From Candidatus Gallacutalibacter stercoravium (GTDB lineage: Bacteria; Bacillota; Clostridia; Oscillospirales; Acutalibacteraceae): DNA of 64,000 nt. A model generated the notes under the pieces. It was not told the DNA's origin and did no database searches. It saw only the letters and a program-made list of their open reading frames with translations. Both the position numbers and the translations under genes were made by a program. Position 1 is the stretch's first letter. The number at the start of each line of letters is the position of its first letter. This document shows positions 43,374 through 52,193 of this stretch, one piece after another. Where the stretch lies: assembly GCA_018716975.1 (NCBI GenBank), contig DVJE01000018.1:62001-126000 (forward strand), read 5' to 3'.

Positions 43374-43671
43374 ATTCTCCCCTTCTCTGATACGTTATGT
43401 CTGTAACACCGCAATAAGTGATTAGAGCTATTTTCAAACGGAGATCCGTTCGAAAATCCCTGGAGTGGAATTATAGGACTTAAGAAAAAGAAAACGCCCA
43501 TACACCGCAGGCGCACCCGCAAAAAGTTGGTAGCAGGCCGAAGCGTTGTGAGCGCGTTTACAAGCAAGCAGCGAAGGCGCAGCGCGACTTTTTGCAAAGA
43601 GGGGCAACACATCCAAGCGCCCCCGGGTGCGAGTGCCCGCCCCAGGCGCGGGCGCAAAGCTGCAAATATAG

Positions 43672-43705
43672 AAAAACCTGCGGCGCGCAACTTGCTCACC
43701 GCAGG
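43672..43705 (-). terminator. Terminator of tRNA-Leu (repeat hairpin type 1)
   Basis: CCTGCGG and CCGCAGG enclose a loop with GCAACTTGC, then TTTTT on the minus strand, directly behind the tRNA. It closely resembles the hairpin at 40783-40812. Confidence 0.85.
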
Positions 43706-43707
43706 TG

Positions 43708-43791
43708 TGGTGCGGATAACAGGACTTGAACCTGCACGGGAAGCCCACCAGAACCTAAATCTGGCGCGTCTGCCAATTCCGCCATATCCGC
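43708..43791 (-). tRNA. tRNA-Leu (anticodon TAG)
   Basis: The minus strand folds as an 84-base class II tRNA including an encoded CCA. The acceptor stem GCGGATA pairs with TATCCGC, the anticodon loop reads TTTAGGT, a variable arm (TGGGCTTCCCG) is present, and the T arm has GGTTCAAGTCC. Confidence 0.95.
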
Positions 43792-43868
43792 AAAGAAGGT
43801 TTGCCGCGCCTGGCCGCGCGCTGAAAAAACGCCAAGCGAAAAACGCCCGCGGGCAAAACAGCTTCTCT

Positions 43869-43897
43869 ATTATAAAGCAAAAAACGCAAAAATGCAA
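43869..43897 (-). promoter_or_regulatory. Promoter of tRNA-Leu
   Basis: TTGCAT and TATAAT with a 17-base spacer on the minus strand, about 75 bases before the tRNA. Confidence 0.75.
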
Positions 43898-43953
43898 GGG
43901 ATTGCGGTGAAATCGGCTGAAACCGGCAAATTGTGAAATTTACGCAGCGGCGT

Positions 43954-45222
43954 TTACCGCTTGAGGGCGCCCTGCTCCAGCATAGATTGGGCGGCCAGCA
44001 AAGCGCCCAGCTTGCCGCTGTGAAAATTAAGCCCGCCCTGCATCCAGGCGGCGTAGGGCTCGCGCAAAGGCGCGTCGGCCGAAAGCTCAATAGAGGCCCC
44101 CAGCGTAAAGGCGCCCGCCGCCATAATCACCTGGTTGTCGTAGCCGGGCATATCCCACGGCTCGGGGGTGACGAAGGAATCCACCGGCGCGCCCTTTTGC
44201 ACCCCCTGGCAAAAGGCTATCAGCGATTTTTCATCCCCCAGGCGCACCACCTGGATGATATCGGCGCGGGGATCGCAGTAGCGGGGGGTGACCTCATAGC
44301 CCAGCACCTCAAACAGCGCGGCGGCAAACACAGCGGTTTTTAACGCCTCGCCGGTTACGTGGGGCGCGTGAAAGGCCCCCATAAACAATTCGCGGTTTTG
44401 CCCCAGGGTAGCGCCGATTTCACGCCCTGTGCCCGGGGTGGTTAGGCGGTAGGAGCACAGCTCTACCAAATCCGCCCGGCCGGCGATATAGCCGCCGGTG
44501 GGCGCCACGCCGCCGCCGGGATTTTTGATTAAGGAACCGGCCATCAAATCCACCCCGCGGGTTACCGGCTCCTCCCGCTGCACAAACTCGCCGTAGCAAT
44601 TGTCCGCCATTACGATGCAGCCGGGGGCCTGCTCTTTGGCGATGCGGGCGATGCGCTCCAAATCCTCCACAAACAGAGAGGGGCGCAGTTCGTAGCCCCG
44701 GGAGCGCTGGATATATACCATCTTCACAGCGGGGGTGACCCTGCGGCGGATTTCTTCATAATCGGGCGTGCCGTCGGGGAGCAGATCCACCTGCTCGTAC
44801 CGGATGCCGAATTCTTTTAGGGATCCGGCGCAGTCGCCCGTAAGGCCTATTACCCCGCGCAGCGTGTCGTAGGGCATGCCGGTAACGCTGAGCATCACGT
44901 CGCCGGGGCGCAGCACCCCGAACAGCGCCACGGTAAGGGCGTGGGTGCCGCTGACAAAATTGTGCCGCACCAGGGCGTCTTGCGCGCCGAAGGCGGTGGC
45001 ATACACCTTATCCAGCGCGTCGCGCCCCCGGTCGCCGTACCCGTAGCCGGTGGTGGCGGCAAAGTGGCTTTCGCTAACCCCCGCCTGGGCAAAGGCATAC
45101 AGCATTTTGCGCTGGTTGTATTCGGTGGTTTCGTCAATGGCCTGCAGCTGCCCGGCGCACAACGCCGCGGCCTTGCGGCCGGCCTGCTCTATGTAGGGAT
45201 CCAGTTGAAAAAATTGGTTCAT
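43954..45222 (-). CDS. Methionine gamma-lyase family/aluminium-resistance-type PLP enzyme
   Basis: A 422-residue fold-type I PLP protein of the 'Alum_res' family. It begins with 'DPYIEQAGRKAAAL' and has 'TTGYGYGDRGRDALDKVYA', 'VSGTHALTVALFGVLRPGD' (phosphate-binding region) and 'DNCYGEFVQREEP'. The likely PLP Lys lies in 'DLMAGSLIKNPGGGVAPTGGYI'. The family is annotated as methionine gamma-lyase-like or aluminium resistance protein; the real substrate is unclear. It overlaps nothing and is preceded by a GGAAGG site. Confidence 0.9.
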   Translation of the reverse strand: MNQFFQLDPYIEQAGRKAAALCAGQLQAIDETTEYNQRKMLYAFAQAGVSESHFAATTGYGYGDRGRDALDKVYATAFGAQDALVRHNFVSGTHALTVALFGVLRPGDVMLSVTGMPYDTLRGVIGLTGDCAGSLKEFGIRYEQVDLLPDGTPDYEEIRRRVTPAVKMVYIQRSRGYELRPSLFVEDLERIARIAKEQAPGCIVMADNCYGEFVQREEPVTRGVDLMAGSLIKNPGGGVAPTGGYIAGRADLVELCSYRLTTPGTGREIGATLGQNRELFMGAFHAPHVTGEALKTAVFAAALFEVLGYEVTPRYCDPRADIIQVVRLGDEKSLIAFCQGVQKGAPVDSFVTPEPWDMPGYDNQVIMAAGAFTLGASIELSADAPLREPYAAWMQGGLNFHSGKLGALLAAQSMLEQGALKR

Positions 45223-45310
45223 GAGATAAGTCCTTCCTGCAAAAATCAGTGAGAAAACCGGCCCGGCTGGTTTTGCAGGGCCGGATAACGGCGCCCCGGC
45301 GCGGGGCCGG

Positions 45311-46204
45311 TTATGAAAAAGAAAGCTCCATCCAGCAGCCGCCCGCAACAAAGCCCGCTGCCTCGTAAAAGCGGCGCAGCTGCGGTAGGCAAAACAGATA
45401 GGCCTGCTTGCCCTCGGCGGAAAGCTGGGCGCACAGCGCATCCAGCGCCGCCCGGCCCAGCCCTTGGCCCCGCAGGGCGGGGGAACAGGCCACCGCGCCG
45501 ATAACGGCCATGGCGGAGGTTTCGGCCACAGTTAAAGCGCAGGCGGCTAAGTCCCCGCTGGCCTCACCGGCTGGCTGCGTTAGGGCCACCGCCCGCGCCG
45601 CGCCGTGGCGTACGCGATGCGACATATCCACATAAAAGGCGTCCCGCGGCGGAGGGGAAAAGCCCGGCCCGGCGCATTGGGCTAGCAACCCATGTATTTG
45701 AAGAAGGGAGGGCGGCTCCTTGGGGACGTTTTTTATCCGCCCGCTGCGCCCTCTCCGCCCGCCTGCAGGGGCGGCAAGGCGCATCACGGGCCCCGTTGCC
45801 ACCTGCTCCGGCGGCCAAAACTGGGCGGCGTGCCGGTTCCATGGGGCGAGCGCCGCAGTGCAGCCCAGGGCGCGCACAAAAGCAGCGGCCTCTTGCCAGC
45901 TCTCTAAACATTCTTCTAAGCTGTTTGAGCAGCTGTTTAGACAGCCGTTTAAATAGCCGTTTAGACAGCCCTGGGAGCCGCTTTTTTGCCGGGCCTCTTG
46001 GCCCGGGCACACAACGGCGCTTTGATCCAAGCGGCATATCGCGGTGTGGGGCGGGCCCTCTTCGCCGGATTGCAGCCAAAAGCCCGCAAAGGGCTTGTCA
46101 AAGCCGTAGGCGTTCGCCAGCGACAAAATGCGGCAACCAAAGGGATCCCCGCCGCAAAGGCGCTGGAGCACAGGCAGATCCGCCGGCCCCGCCATGCGGA
46201 TCAC
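45311..46204 (-). CDS. GNAT family acetyltransferase with repeat insertion
   Basis: A protein of about 297 residues with a C-terminal GNAT domain: 'VIGAVACSPALRGQGLGRAALDAL' forms the acetyl-CoA pyrophosphate loop, and 'LPQLRRFYEAAGF' the typical end. The N-terminal half looks like a divergent GNAT fold. Near residues 78-96 an insertion reads 'NGYLNGCLNSCSNSLEECLESW' in part, encoded by four 12-bp units (about 45919-45968). The GTG start overlaps the upstream M42 stop (GTGA). The acceptor is unknown. Confidence 0.75.
   Translation of the reverse strand: MIRMAGPADLPVLQRLCGGDPFGCRILSLANAYGFDKPFAGFWLQSGEEGPPHTAICRLDQSAVVCPGQEARQKSGSQGCLNGYLNGCLNSCSNSLEECLESWQEAAAFVRALGCTAALAPWNRHAAQFWPPEQVATGPVMRLAAPAGGRRGRSGRIKNVPKEPPSLLQIHGLLAQCAGPGFSPPPRDAFYVDMSHRVRHGAARAVALTQPAGEASGDLAACALTVAETSAMAVIGAVACSPALRGQGLGRAALDALCAQLSAEGKQAYLFCLPQLRRFYEAAGFVAGGCWMELSFS
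45918..45969 (+). repeat. 12-bp tandem repeat inside the GNAT gene
   Basis: Four imperfect units (GCTGTTTGAGCA, GCTGTTTAGACA, GCCGTTTAAATA, GCCGTTTAGACA) read on the plus strand. The multiple-of-three length keeps the coding frame open. One word recurs in the intergenic leader at 9753. Confidence 0.8.
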
Positions 46205-47259
46205 AGGCAATCTTCCTGCGCCGGGCCTTCGCCGGCGGCGATGCGGCAGGCGGCCTCCCGCACGGTTTGGGCCACCGCCTCCAGGTCGTCGCAGGCAATC
46301 ATGCCCACAGCGGAGTGCAGGTAGCGGCAGGGCAAAGAAACCGCGGCTGTGCGCACGCCCCCGCGGGAAACGTGGATGGCCCCCGCGTCGTTGCCGCCGG
46401 CCACCGCCTGCTTGGGCTGCCATTTTACCCCGGCGGCCCGGGCCGCCTGCTGGGTTAAAAGGTAATATTCCCGGTCGTACAAGGTGGAGCGATCCATAAA
46501 CGAAAGCACCGCGCCCTTGCCCAAGCGGCACACCTGCTTTTCTTCCGCCACGCTGGGGATATCGGCCGCCGTGGTGGATTCCACCACAAGGGCGGCCTGG
46601 GGCCGCACGGAATAGGCGGCGGTTTTGGCCCCCTTTAGGCCGGTTTCCTCCTGTACGGTAAAGCAAAAGGTCATATCGTAGGGCAGGGGGGAGCGGATCA
46701 TGCCGATGAGCACGGCGCAGCCCGCCCGATCATCCAGCGCCTTGGCTTGAATGACGCCGTTTTCGCATAAAAAGCTGCCGGTAAAGCTGGCGATATCGCC
46801 GGGCTGCACGTATTGCAGCGCCTGGGCCTCGTCTTGCGCGCCGATATCGATATACTGCTCGTCCAGCGGCGGCACCTTGCTCTCTTCGCCGCCCTTGAGC
46901 AAATGGATGGGCTTAACGCCGATTACCCCCGGCAGGCAGCGATCCCCTACCAGCACGCTGCGCCCAAAGGCAACGCGGGGATCCACGCCCCCCACGCTGG
47001 CAAACTTTAAATAGCCCTCTTTGGTAACGTGGGTGATGATAAAGCCCACCTCGTCCATATGGGCGCTGAGCATCAGCCGCACCCGGGCGCGCTTGGCGCC
47101 CTTTTTCTCTACAATCAGGTTGCCCAGGTTGTCGGTGCGGCAGGCGGCATAATCTTTCACCTGCTCATAGATAAGCCCGCGCACCTCTTCCTCGCGGCCC
47201 GAAACGCCGCGCGCCAGGCACAGCTGCCGGAGCAGCTCTAAATCCACGGCCTGCGCCAT
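46201..47259 (-). CDS. M42 family metallopeptidase (first)
   Basis: A 352-residue M42 aminopeptidase, a TET-type co-catalytic metal enzyme that trims peptides. Ligands: His in 'LSAHMDEVGF', Asp in 'KALDDRAGC', the catalytic Glu pair in 'VQEETGLKGA', a further Asp/Glu in 'VVESTTAADI' and His in 'LHSAVG'. It is a paralogue of the next upstream gene (47421-48503). AAAGGAGGG precedes ATG. Confidence 0.93.
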   Translation of the reverse strand: MAQAVDLELLRQLCLARGVSGREEEVRGLIYEQVKDYAACRTDNLGNLIVEKKGAKRARVRLMLSAHMDEVGFIITHVTKEGYLKFASVGGVDPRVAFGRSVLVGDRCLPGVIGVKPIHLLKGGEESKVPPLDEQYIDIGAQDEAQALQYVQPGDIASFTGSFLCENGVIQAKALDDRAGCAVLIGMIRSPLPYDMTFCFTVQEETGLKGAKTAAYSVRPQAALVVESTTAADIPSVAEEKQVCRLGKGAVLSFMDRSTLYDREYYLLTQQAARAAGVKWQPKQAVAGGNDAGAIHVSRGGVRTAAVSLPCRYLHSAVGMIACDDLEAVAQTVREAACRIAAGEGPAQEDCL

Positions 47260-47420
47260 GGTATCCCTCCTTTAACGGTTCCGCCGGTTCACCGGTTTTG
47301 ATAACGCGGTTTGCCGCTGCTGCCAACGGCGAACCGCCCTTGCACGTTTCTTTTACGGATTTTCTCTTGCGCGCCCCTGCGCCTCCTTCTGTTGCCGGCA
47401 ACCGGCGCTTGGGCGCTGTT

Positions 47421-48503
47421 TTATATCATGTATTCTATTTGTGCGTCTTGTGCGCACTCGCCCTCCGTTTCGTTTGGGCAAAAGCCGCCCTGCTGGGCGT
47501 AGGCCGCCAGCAGCTGCGCCGTATGCTCGATATCCTGCAAATCGCAGATTTCGGCGGCGGTGTGCATGCTGCGCTGGGGGATGGAAAGCACCCCGCAGGG
47601 CACCCCCCGGCGGGTTACGGCGATGTGATCCGCATTGGTGCCCGAGCCGCCGCCCATGACGGCGCTTTGCACCGGGATGCCCTGCTGTTGCGCCAAGCTG
47701 CGCAGCCCGGTATATACCCGGTGGGAAAGGGCGGGCGCAACGGCTATCATAGGCCCGCCGCCCAGCCGGCCCGCGTTTTCTGGTTTTACGCCGGGCTGCT
47801 GGGCAAAGTCCACGTCCACCGCCACCGCCTCGGCGGGATCCACCCGGTAGGCCGCGGTGCTGGCCCCGGCCGATCCGGTTTCCTCTTGGGCGCTGAACAA
47901 AAACACCACCCGGCGGGGCAGGGCTTTGCCCTGCAACAGCTGCGCGCAGCGAATCAGGGCGGCCACGCCGGCCCGATCGTCCAACGCTGGGGCCGAAATC
48001 CGGTTGCCCAAAAGCGCTTTGGGGCTGCTGCTTACCACAATCCGATCCCCGGGCGCTATCCACCGGCGCGCCGTTTCGGCGGGCAGGCCCACATCCACCG
48101 CCATGTCGGCCACGGGAGGCGCGGCGTTTTTGTCTTCACCGTTTGTTAAATGGGGCGGCAGGCAGCAAACAATGCCGGGCGTTACCCGCCGGCCCAGCAC
48201 CCGCACCGGGCAGCCGGGCAGCACCCGGCGATCCATACCGCCGCAGGGAGCCACGTGCAAAAAGCCCTTGGGGTCTATCTGGGTGACGATAAGGCCGATT
48301 TGATCCATGTGGGCGTCCAGCAGCAAGGGCTTTCCCTCCTGGGGGCCCATCTCGCCCAGCACGTTGCCGTTGCCGTCCAGCCGCACCGTGGCATAGCGGG
48401 CCAGCGCTTGGGCGGCGGTTTGCGCTGCCTGGGTTTCGTCCCCCGGCGTGCCGGGACTTTGGCATAAATCAAAAACCAGCTGCCGCAGCTGGGATAGTTC
48501 CAT
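47421..48503 (-). CDS. M42 family metallopeptidase (second)
   Basis: A 360-residue M42 peptidase with 'LLDAHMDQIGL', 'PALDDRAGVAAL', 'SAQEETGSAGA', 'AVDVDFA' and 'MHTAAEI'. It carries the full set of metal and catalytic residues. It lies 161 bases upstream of the first M42 gene in the same direction, so tandem duplication followed by divergence is likely. AAAGGAGGAAG precedes ATG. Confidence 0.92.
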   Translation of the reverse strand: MELSQLRQLVFDLCQSPGTPGDETQAAQTAAQALARYATVRLDGNGNVLGEMGPQEGKPLLLDAHMDQIGLIVTQIDPKGFLHVAPCGGMDRRVLPGCPVRVLGRRVTPGIVCCLPPHLTNGEDKNAAPPVADMAVDVGLPAETARRWIAPGDRIVVSSSPKALLGNRISAPALDDRAGVAALIRCAQLLQGKALPRRVVFLFSAQEETGSAGASTAAYRVDPAEAVAVDVDFAQQPGVKPENAGRLGGGPMIAVAPALSHRVYTGLRSLAQQQGIPVQSAVMGGGSGTNADHIAVTRRGVPCGVLSIPQRSMHTAAEICDLQDIEHTAQLLAAYAQQGGFCPNETEGECAQDAQIEYMI

Positions 48504-48552
48504 TTTGTCTTCCTCCTTTATGGGTTTGCGCGCTTATTTATTTGATATTTTG

Positions 48553-48584
48553 AACATTTTTAACATTTTAACATTTTAACATTT
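48553..48584. repeat. 8-bp tandem repeat
   Basis: AACATTTT is repeated nearly four times with one extra T between MurD and the M42 gene. Confidence 0.8.
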
Positions 48585-48636
48585 CGCGCTAGAGGCAACG
48601 GCCGCAGCGCGCCTTACAGCCTTGCAGCCTTACAAT

Positions 48637-50043
48637 CTACAGCCGCATTACCAGCTCTTTAAAGTGGCGGCCCCGGGTCTCGAAGTTGGGGTATTTGTCA
48701 AAGCTGGCGCTGGCCGGGGAGAGGGAAACAATGTCCCCGGCTTGGCTGTTGGCCTGGGCGGCGCGCACCGCCTGCTCCATGTTGTCTACATGCAAAATGG
48801 AGAGCGCCTGGGGATCGTAATTTTCGGCGGCGCGCACCGCTTGTTCAATTTTCGGCGCGGTGTCGCCCATGAGGATAAGGGTTTTAACCTTATCGGCGAT
48901 AACCGGCCCCAAGGGCTCGTAGGGGATCTTTTTGTCGTACCCCCCGGCGATGAGCACAATGCGCTGGGGATACAGCGACAGGGTGCCCCGTATGGTGCGG
49001 GTGGGGCTGGAGGCGATGGAGTCGTTGTAATAACGCACGCCGTTTACCTCCCGCACAAATTCGGCCCGGTGCTCCACCCCGGCAAAGGTGCGCGCCACCC
49101 GGCGCATTTGCTCCACAGACACCTCGTCGCACACGGCGCTGAAAGCAGCCAGGTAGTTTTCTACGTTATGCCAGCCGGGAATATGGATTTCGCCAACCGG
49201 CAGCACGGCCTCTTGGCGGCCGTGGCGGGCCAGATAGACGGCGTCGCCGTCGGCCCAGGCGCCGTTTTCACATTGGCCCCGGCGGCTGAAAAAGCGCAGC
49301 TCCCCCCGCACGTCGCCGGCAAAGCCGCGGGTGATGTCGTTATCTTGGTTGAGCACGGTTTTGCTAAAGGCGTCTTGATGCAACAGGATGTTCTTTTTGG
49401 CTTGGATGTACTCTTGCATATCCTTATGTACATCCAAGTGGTTGGGCGATAGGTTGGTAACCACTGCCACATGGGGGCTTTGCCGCATAGAAATCAGCTG
49501 AAAGCTGGAAAGCTCCACCACCGCCGCATGGCCGGGGGCCACCGCGTTGATTTCGGGCAGCAAAGGACGGCCGATGTTGCCGCCCAGGTGCACGGTTTTG
49601 CCCGCCTCTTGCAGCAGCTGGGCGATGATGGCAGTGGTGGTGGTTTTGCCGTCGCTGCCCGTTACAGCGTAAATAGGGCAGGGGCAAAGGGCGAAGAACA
49701 CCTCTAGCTCAGAGGTAACCGCCGCGCCGTTGGCCCGGGCGCGCTCCAGTTGGGGCAGGGTAAAGCGCATGCCTGGGGAGCGGAAGATAACCTCTTGGTT
49801 GAGATCCTCCAAATACCCCTCCCCCAGCTTCAGGGCAACCCCCATCTCCTCTAGCTCATCGGCGGTGGCGCCCAGCTGCTGGCGGCTGCGTTTATCGCAG
49901 GCGGTTACCACGGCGCCCAGCTGGGCAAATTGGCGGATAAGGGGCAGGTTGCTGACCCCAATGCCGCAAAAGGCCACGGATTTGCCCTTCATCTGTTGAA
50001 AAAAACGGGCGGCCCGTTCGTTTTGATATGCTTGTTCTGCCAT
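48637..50043 (-). CDS. murD: UDP-N-acetylmuramoyl-L-alanine:D-glutamate ligase
   Basis: A 468-residue Mur ligase that adds D-Glu to UDP-MurNAc-L-Ala in the cytoplasm. The ATP loop is 'VTGSDGKTTTTAII' near residue 110. 'VVELSSFQL', 'NLSPNHLDVH' and 'HRAEFVREVNGVRYYNDSIASSPT' are diagnostic MurD blocks. It stands outside the usual division and cell-wall cluster. AAAGGAG lies eight bases before ATG. Confidence 0.96.
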   Translation of the reverse strand: MAEQAYQNERAARFFQQMKGKSVAFCGIGVSNLPLIRQFAQLGAVVTACDKRSRQQLGATADELEEMGVALKLGEGYLEDLNQEVIFRSPGMRFTLPQLERARANGAAVTSELEVFFALCPCPIYAVTGSDGKTTTTAIIAQLLQEAGKTVHLGGNIGRPLLPEINAVAPGHAAVVELSSFQLISMRQSPHVAVVTNLSPNHLDVHKDMQEYIQAKKNILLHQDAFSKTVLNQDNDITRGFAGDVRGELRFFSRRGQCENGAWADGDAVYLARHGRQEAVLPVGEIHIPGWHNVENYLAAFSAVCDEVSVEQMRRVARTFAGVEHRAEFVREVNGVRYYNDSIASSPTRTIRGTLSLYPQRIVLIAGGYDKKIPYEPLGPVIADKVKTLILMGDTAPKIEQAVRAAENYDPQALSILHVDNMEQAVRAAQANSQAGDIVSLSPASASFDKYPNFETRGRHFKELVMRL

Positions 50044-50186
50044 TTGACAGACTCCTTTCTCTTCATACCCATCATACCCATACCGGTATCCATGCGCGGC
50101 TACTATCAGTATGACGCTTAACTGCTATATTATACCGGTTACTGCGGCAAATATCAACCGGGCAACTGCCGGAAACCCGGCGGTGA

Positions 50187-50215
50187 TTGACAGACAAAGG
50201 ACGGGCAGTTATAAT
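50187..50215 (+). promoter_or_regulatory. Consensus promoter of rnpB
   Basis: TTGACA and TATAAT with a 17-base spacer, a perfect sigma-70/sigmaA consensus, seven bases before the RNA start. Confidence 0.93.
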
Positions 50216-50222
50216 GAAAAAA

Positions 50223-50569
50223 GCGAGTAGACCGAGCAGCCGCGGGTGCAGTTCCGAAAGGACGCATGCGAGGAAAGTCCGAGCTCCACAGGGTAGGATA
50301 ACGGCTAACGGCCGCCGGGGGCGACCCTAGGGAAAGTGCAACAGAGATATACCGCCGCGCCCAGCGCGGCAAGGGTGGAAAGGCGAGGTAAGAGCTCACC
50401 AGCGCACGGGGAACCGTGCGGCTCTGCAAACCCTATCCGGAGCAACACCGCGGAGGGACAGTAGCGCCGGCCCGGCGCGTCCCGGGGAGGTGGCATTGAG
50501 CCGAGGCGGCAACGCCCGGCCAAGATAGATGGCTGTTCAAGACAGAACTCGGCTTATAGGTCTGGTCGC
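50223..50569 (+). ncRNA. rnpB: RNase P RNA
   Basis: The catalytic RNA that matures tRNA 5' ends. It has GAGGAAAGTCCGAGCTCC (conserved region I), ACAGAGATATACCG, GGTAAGAGCTCACC and the 3' block AAGATAGATGGCTGTTC...CAGAACTCGGCTTATAGG. The two ends (GCGA...GACC and GGTCTGGTCGC) can form helix P1. Confidence 0.95.
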
Positions 50570-50596
50570 ATTGCCACGTGCGCAGCGCGGGGCGGC

Positions 50597-50651
50597 AAAA
50601 GGCCGGAAGACTGGCCAACCCCCAAAAGGTTGGCGAGCCTTCCGGCCTTTT
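50597..50651 (+). terminator. Intrinsic terminator of rnpB
   Basis: AAAAGGCCGGAAG pairs with CTTCCGGCCTTTT; an inner GCCAACC/GGTTGGC stem extends it. Confidence 0.8.
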
Positions 50652-50772
50652 GACCGCATATGTGCCGCTGTTTTATGTGTGTTTTGCCGCTGGTTCCATG
50701 TTCCCTTACGATCCGATGATCCCCATGGGTCTATGCTTCCGTGGCCCTATTCCCATGGGCGGGCCGATGGCT

Positions 50773-51021
50773 TTAGTCCTCTCTGCCCAGCAGCCAGTCC
50801 ACCGGCACATCTAAGATATCGGCCAGGGCCACCAATTCCACATCGGTTACATAGCGGATTTGCCCCTCCAGCTTAGAAAGGCCGGAGGCGTTCATGTCCA
50901 CTCCGTTCACCTGCAGTTGAGCCAGCAGCTCTTTTTGCTTCATCCCCTGCTTCTTGCGGGCCAGCTCAACCCGCGCGCCTATTAGGTTGCGAGTGCCCAG
51001 AGCCTGTTTTCGTAGTCTCAT
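50773..51021 (-). CDS. XRE-type helix-turn-helix regulator
   Basis: An 82-residue Cro/C1-like regulator, consisting only of a DNA-binding domain: 'LIGARVELARKKQGMKQKELLAQLQ' and 'ASGLSKLEGQIRYVTDVELVALADIL' form the HTH, ending 'VDWLLGRED'. The start at 51021 follows GGGAGGAG by about eleven bases; an in-frame ATG at 51045 is possible. A dyad around its promoter suggests autoregulation. Confidence 0.88.
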   Translation of the reverse strand: MRLRKQALGTRNLIGARVELARKKQGMKQKELLAQLQVNGVDMNASGLSKLEGQIRYVTDVELVALADILDVPVDWLLGRED

Positions 51022-51070
51022 ATGAGCCGTCACTCCTCCCACCATTGTGCAATCGTCCAGAACAAAACAG

Positions 51071-51110
51071 CTTGTGGAACATTATATAGGATAAATAAAG
51101 GTTTCACAAG
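51071..51110 (-). promoter_or_regulatory. Promoter and operator dyad of the XRE regulator
   Basis: On the minus strand TTGTGA and TATAAT are 17 bases apart. Inverted half-sites CTTGTGGAAC (51071-51080) and GTTTCACAAG (51101-51110) flank the -10 and overlap the -35, 30 bp centre to centre. This is a likely autoregulatory operator. Confidence 0.7.
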
Positions 51111-51477
51111 ATTTGTGGTGCAAGATAGCAAAAAATATGATAAGTTTTACACAATTTTCTAATCATTGCTACAAGAGAAAGGTGGCGTATGGGGGTGTTG
51201 TGTTGTATGGAAAAGTCACATTTTGTTTTGAAAGGCTCATCCCTTACTGGCAGCGGGCCCGCTCGCAGGGCGGGTTTGCCGGGCGGCGCGCCGCTTTTTG
51301 GGCCGGGTGGCGGCAGGTGGAAAAAGCGGAAAAGAATGGGAAAAATTCCGTTTGTTATTTAGGTTCATGCTTGCTATAATAACAAAAAAGCGCATAAGCG
51401 CAGAAAAAAGGCGCCGGTATGCGGCAAGAAAAGGCAAAGGCGCCGGCGCGGCGCAAACGGTGAAAGGAAGGCGGTTG
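51111..51477. other. Intergenic region upstream of the NAD salvage genes
   Basis: It contains another half-site-like TTGTGG-TGCAAG near 51114-51125, an AT-rich stretch, and the promoter at 51352-51380. No riboswitch with NAD-type features was recognised. Confidence 0.5.
51352..51380 (+). promoter_or_regulatory. Promoter of the NAD salvage operon
   Basis: TTGTTA and TATAAT with a 17-base spacer, about 100 bases before the nicotinamidase start. Confidence 0.75.
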
Positions 51478-52176
51478 ATGATGCAGCAAAGGCAACGCGC
51501 GTGGGATGGGCAACAATGGGCCGGGCAGGCCGGCGAAATGATAGAGGCCTTTTGCCAAACGGTGCGCAAGGCCCAGCCGTTGGCGCTGGACGATTTACCG
51601 GCGGACAAAACGGCCTTGGTTGTGGTGGATATGGTAAACGGCTTTGTGAAAGGCGGGCCGATGAGCAGCCCGCGGGTGGAGGCCATTAACAGCGGCGTGG
51701 CCGCCTTGGCCCAGGCCTGCGGCCGCCGGGGGATTATCCGCCTGGCGCTGGCCGATTGCCATGAGGGCAACAGCCCCGAGTTTGCCGCCTACCCGCCTCA
51801 CTGCCTGCAGGGCAGTTGGGAGGCCCAGCTTACCCAAGAGCTGGCGGGCCGGGTGGACGAGGTGATTGCCAAAGGTTCCACCAACGGGGCCATAGAGCCC
51901 GCCTTTGCGCGCTTTTTGCAGGAGCATGCGCAGCTAGACACCTTTTTGGTGGTGGGCGACTGCACCGATATCTGCGTGCAGCAGTTTGCTTTAACCCTAA
52001 AGGCCCAGTTTACACGGGCCAACCGTTTTTGCCGCGTGGTGGTGGCCGAGGATTTAACCGCCACCTTTACCCTGCCGGGGCACGACGGGGATGTAATGCA
52101 GGCCGTGGCCTGCTATATGATGGCGGCCGGCGGGGTGGAGATCGTTTCCACCGTCACCGGCTTGGAGCAAGCGTAA
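51478..52176 (+). CDS. Isochorismatase-fold nicotinamidase
   Basis: A 232-residue cysteine hydrolase. The catalytic triad is Asp in 'VVVDMVNGF', Lys in 'VIAKGSTNGAI' and Cys in 'VVGDCTDICVQQFA', and a His-containing 'ADCHEGN' block could bind metal. The gene is followed 17 bases later by nicotinate phosphoribosyltransferase, so conversion of nicotinamide to nicotinate for NAD salvage is strongly suggested. AAAGGAAGG precedes two adjacent ATG codons. Confidence 0.9.
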   Translation: MMQQRQRAWDGQQWAGQAGEMIEAFCQTVRKAQPLALDDLPADKTALVVVDMVNGFVKGGPMSSPRVEAINSGVAALAQACGRRGIIRLALADCHEGNSPEFAAYPPHCLQGSWEAQLTQELAGRVDEVIAKGSTNGAIEPAFARFLQEHAQLDTFLVVGDCTDICVQQFALTLKAQFTRANRFCRVVVAEDLTATFTLPGHDGDVMQAVACYMMAAGGVEIVSTVTGLEQA

Positions 52177-52193
52177 AATTGGGAGGAAGAAAA

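Noticed and set aside
43527..43910. ORF across tRNA-Leu
   Set aside because: It covers a clear tRNA and its terminator on the opposite strand; no coding signal.
45311..46666. A 451-residue frame covering the GNAT gene and extending into the M42 peptidase region
   Set aside because: The extra N-terminal 150 residues are antisense-like shadow sequence within a well-supported M42 gene. GTG at 46204, overlapping the M42 stop, is the sensible start.
48553..48584. Possible CRISPR-like repeat
   Set aside because: Units are only 8 bp and contiguous, with no spacers and no cas genes.
50529..50876. ORF after rnpB
   Set aside because: It overlaps rnpB and its terminator and consists of repeat-rich non-coding sequence.
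51111..51477. NAD-sensing riboswitch upstream of the nicotinamidase
   Set aside because: No conserved riboswitch motif could be identified; a normal promoter explains the region.
51816..52193. N-terminal extension of nicotinate phosphoribosyltransferase to 623 residues
   Set aside because: The extension overlaps the nicotinamidase in another frame and is Gly/Arg-rich shadow sequence. ATG at 52194 has GGGAGG upstream and begins the known family N-terminus.
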